Below the pieces are notes generated by a model. That model saw nothing but the letters and a program-made list of their open reading frames with translations, made no database searches and was not told where the DNA came from. Position numbers and translations under genes: made by a program. A stretch of 64,000 bases of DNA from Glandiceps talaboti (lineage: Eukaryota; Hemichordata; Enteropneusta; Spengelidae): the NCBI RefSeq assembly GCF_964340395.1, contig NC_135568.1, positions 6,047,079 through 6,111,078 on the forward strand. Direction: 5' to 3'. This document shows, one piece after another, positions 63,874 through 64,000 of this stretch (position 1 is its first letter; every line of letters starts with the position of its first letter).

Positions 63874-64000
63874 CTGTAACTTAAATACACATTGACTTAA
63901 TAAAATGCAGTGCCCATACAAAAGCATTTGTATGCAGTGTGTTTCAATGCCAACTTCACATAGCCTGAACACAGTGAATGAATGGTATATGCATTGCAGC
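63874..64000 (-). other. Possible further 5' exon of the SPFH gene at the window edge
   Basis: The minus strand is open from the window edge in one frame for about 42 codons and ends TTACAG|gtaatg in phase 0, the phase required by the exon at 63020. The encoded residues (for example EVGIETHCIQMLL) look nothing like the acidic N-terminal region, so chance is likely. Confidence 0.15.

Overview
This is animal nuclear DNA. Genes are split by GT-AG introns, intergenic and intronic sequence is AT-rich, and there are many short tandem repeats, small foldback elements and one decayed LINE. The three genes recognised (a BMPER/crossveinless-2 orthologue, a leucine-rich-repeat protein joined to a caspase-8-like catalytic domain, and an SPFH/band-7 membrane protein) fit a bilaterian. 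An invertebrate deuterostome such as a lancelet or acorn worm is my guess. No ribosomal, mitochondrial or other species-diagnostic sequence is present to confirm it.

Layout. 1-13,700: no gene recognised; foldback elements at about 0.9-1.1 kb and 1.57-1.98 kb, compound tetranucleotide arrays at 3.07-3.43 and 4.37-4.58 kb, and a LINE remnant at 5.19-5.72 kb. 13,722-41,019 (minus): a complete BMPER gene that I assembled exon by exon. It has 15 coding exons with every junction in phase and a 669-residue product, including a 16.1 kb second intron at 24,399-40,500. 41,020-49,740: intergenic space between two divergent genes. 49,771-52,436 (plus): a two-exon gene for a 766-residue protein with about 14 leucine-rich repeats followed by a caspase domain that keeps its His/Cys dyad. 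52,437-55,592: convergent intergenic space with a MITE that has 16 bp perfect inverted ends. 55,593-63,020 and beyond (minus): the 3' eight coding exons of a type II SPFH/PHB membrane protein whose 5' end is probably outside the window. Its introns carry two minisatellites and several foldback elements.

Functions. BMPER is a secreted BMP-binding regulator and keeps the signal peptide, five VWC modules, GDPH cleavage site, VWD/C8 and TIL of its family. The LRR-caspase is the most unusual object: a direct fusion of an LRR sensor-type array to an initiator-type caspase, with no death-fold prodomain seen. The SPFH protein is probably a membrane scaffold with an unusual six-cysteine insert. I see no operon-like or pathway link between the three neighbours.

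Coordinates of splice sites were worked out by hand from GT/AG signals and phase; no search or RNA data were available.
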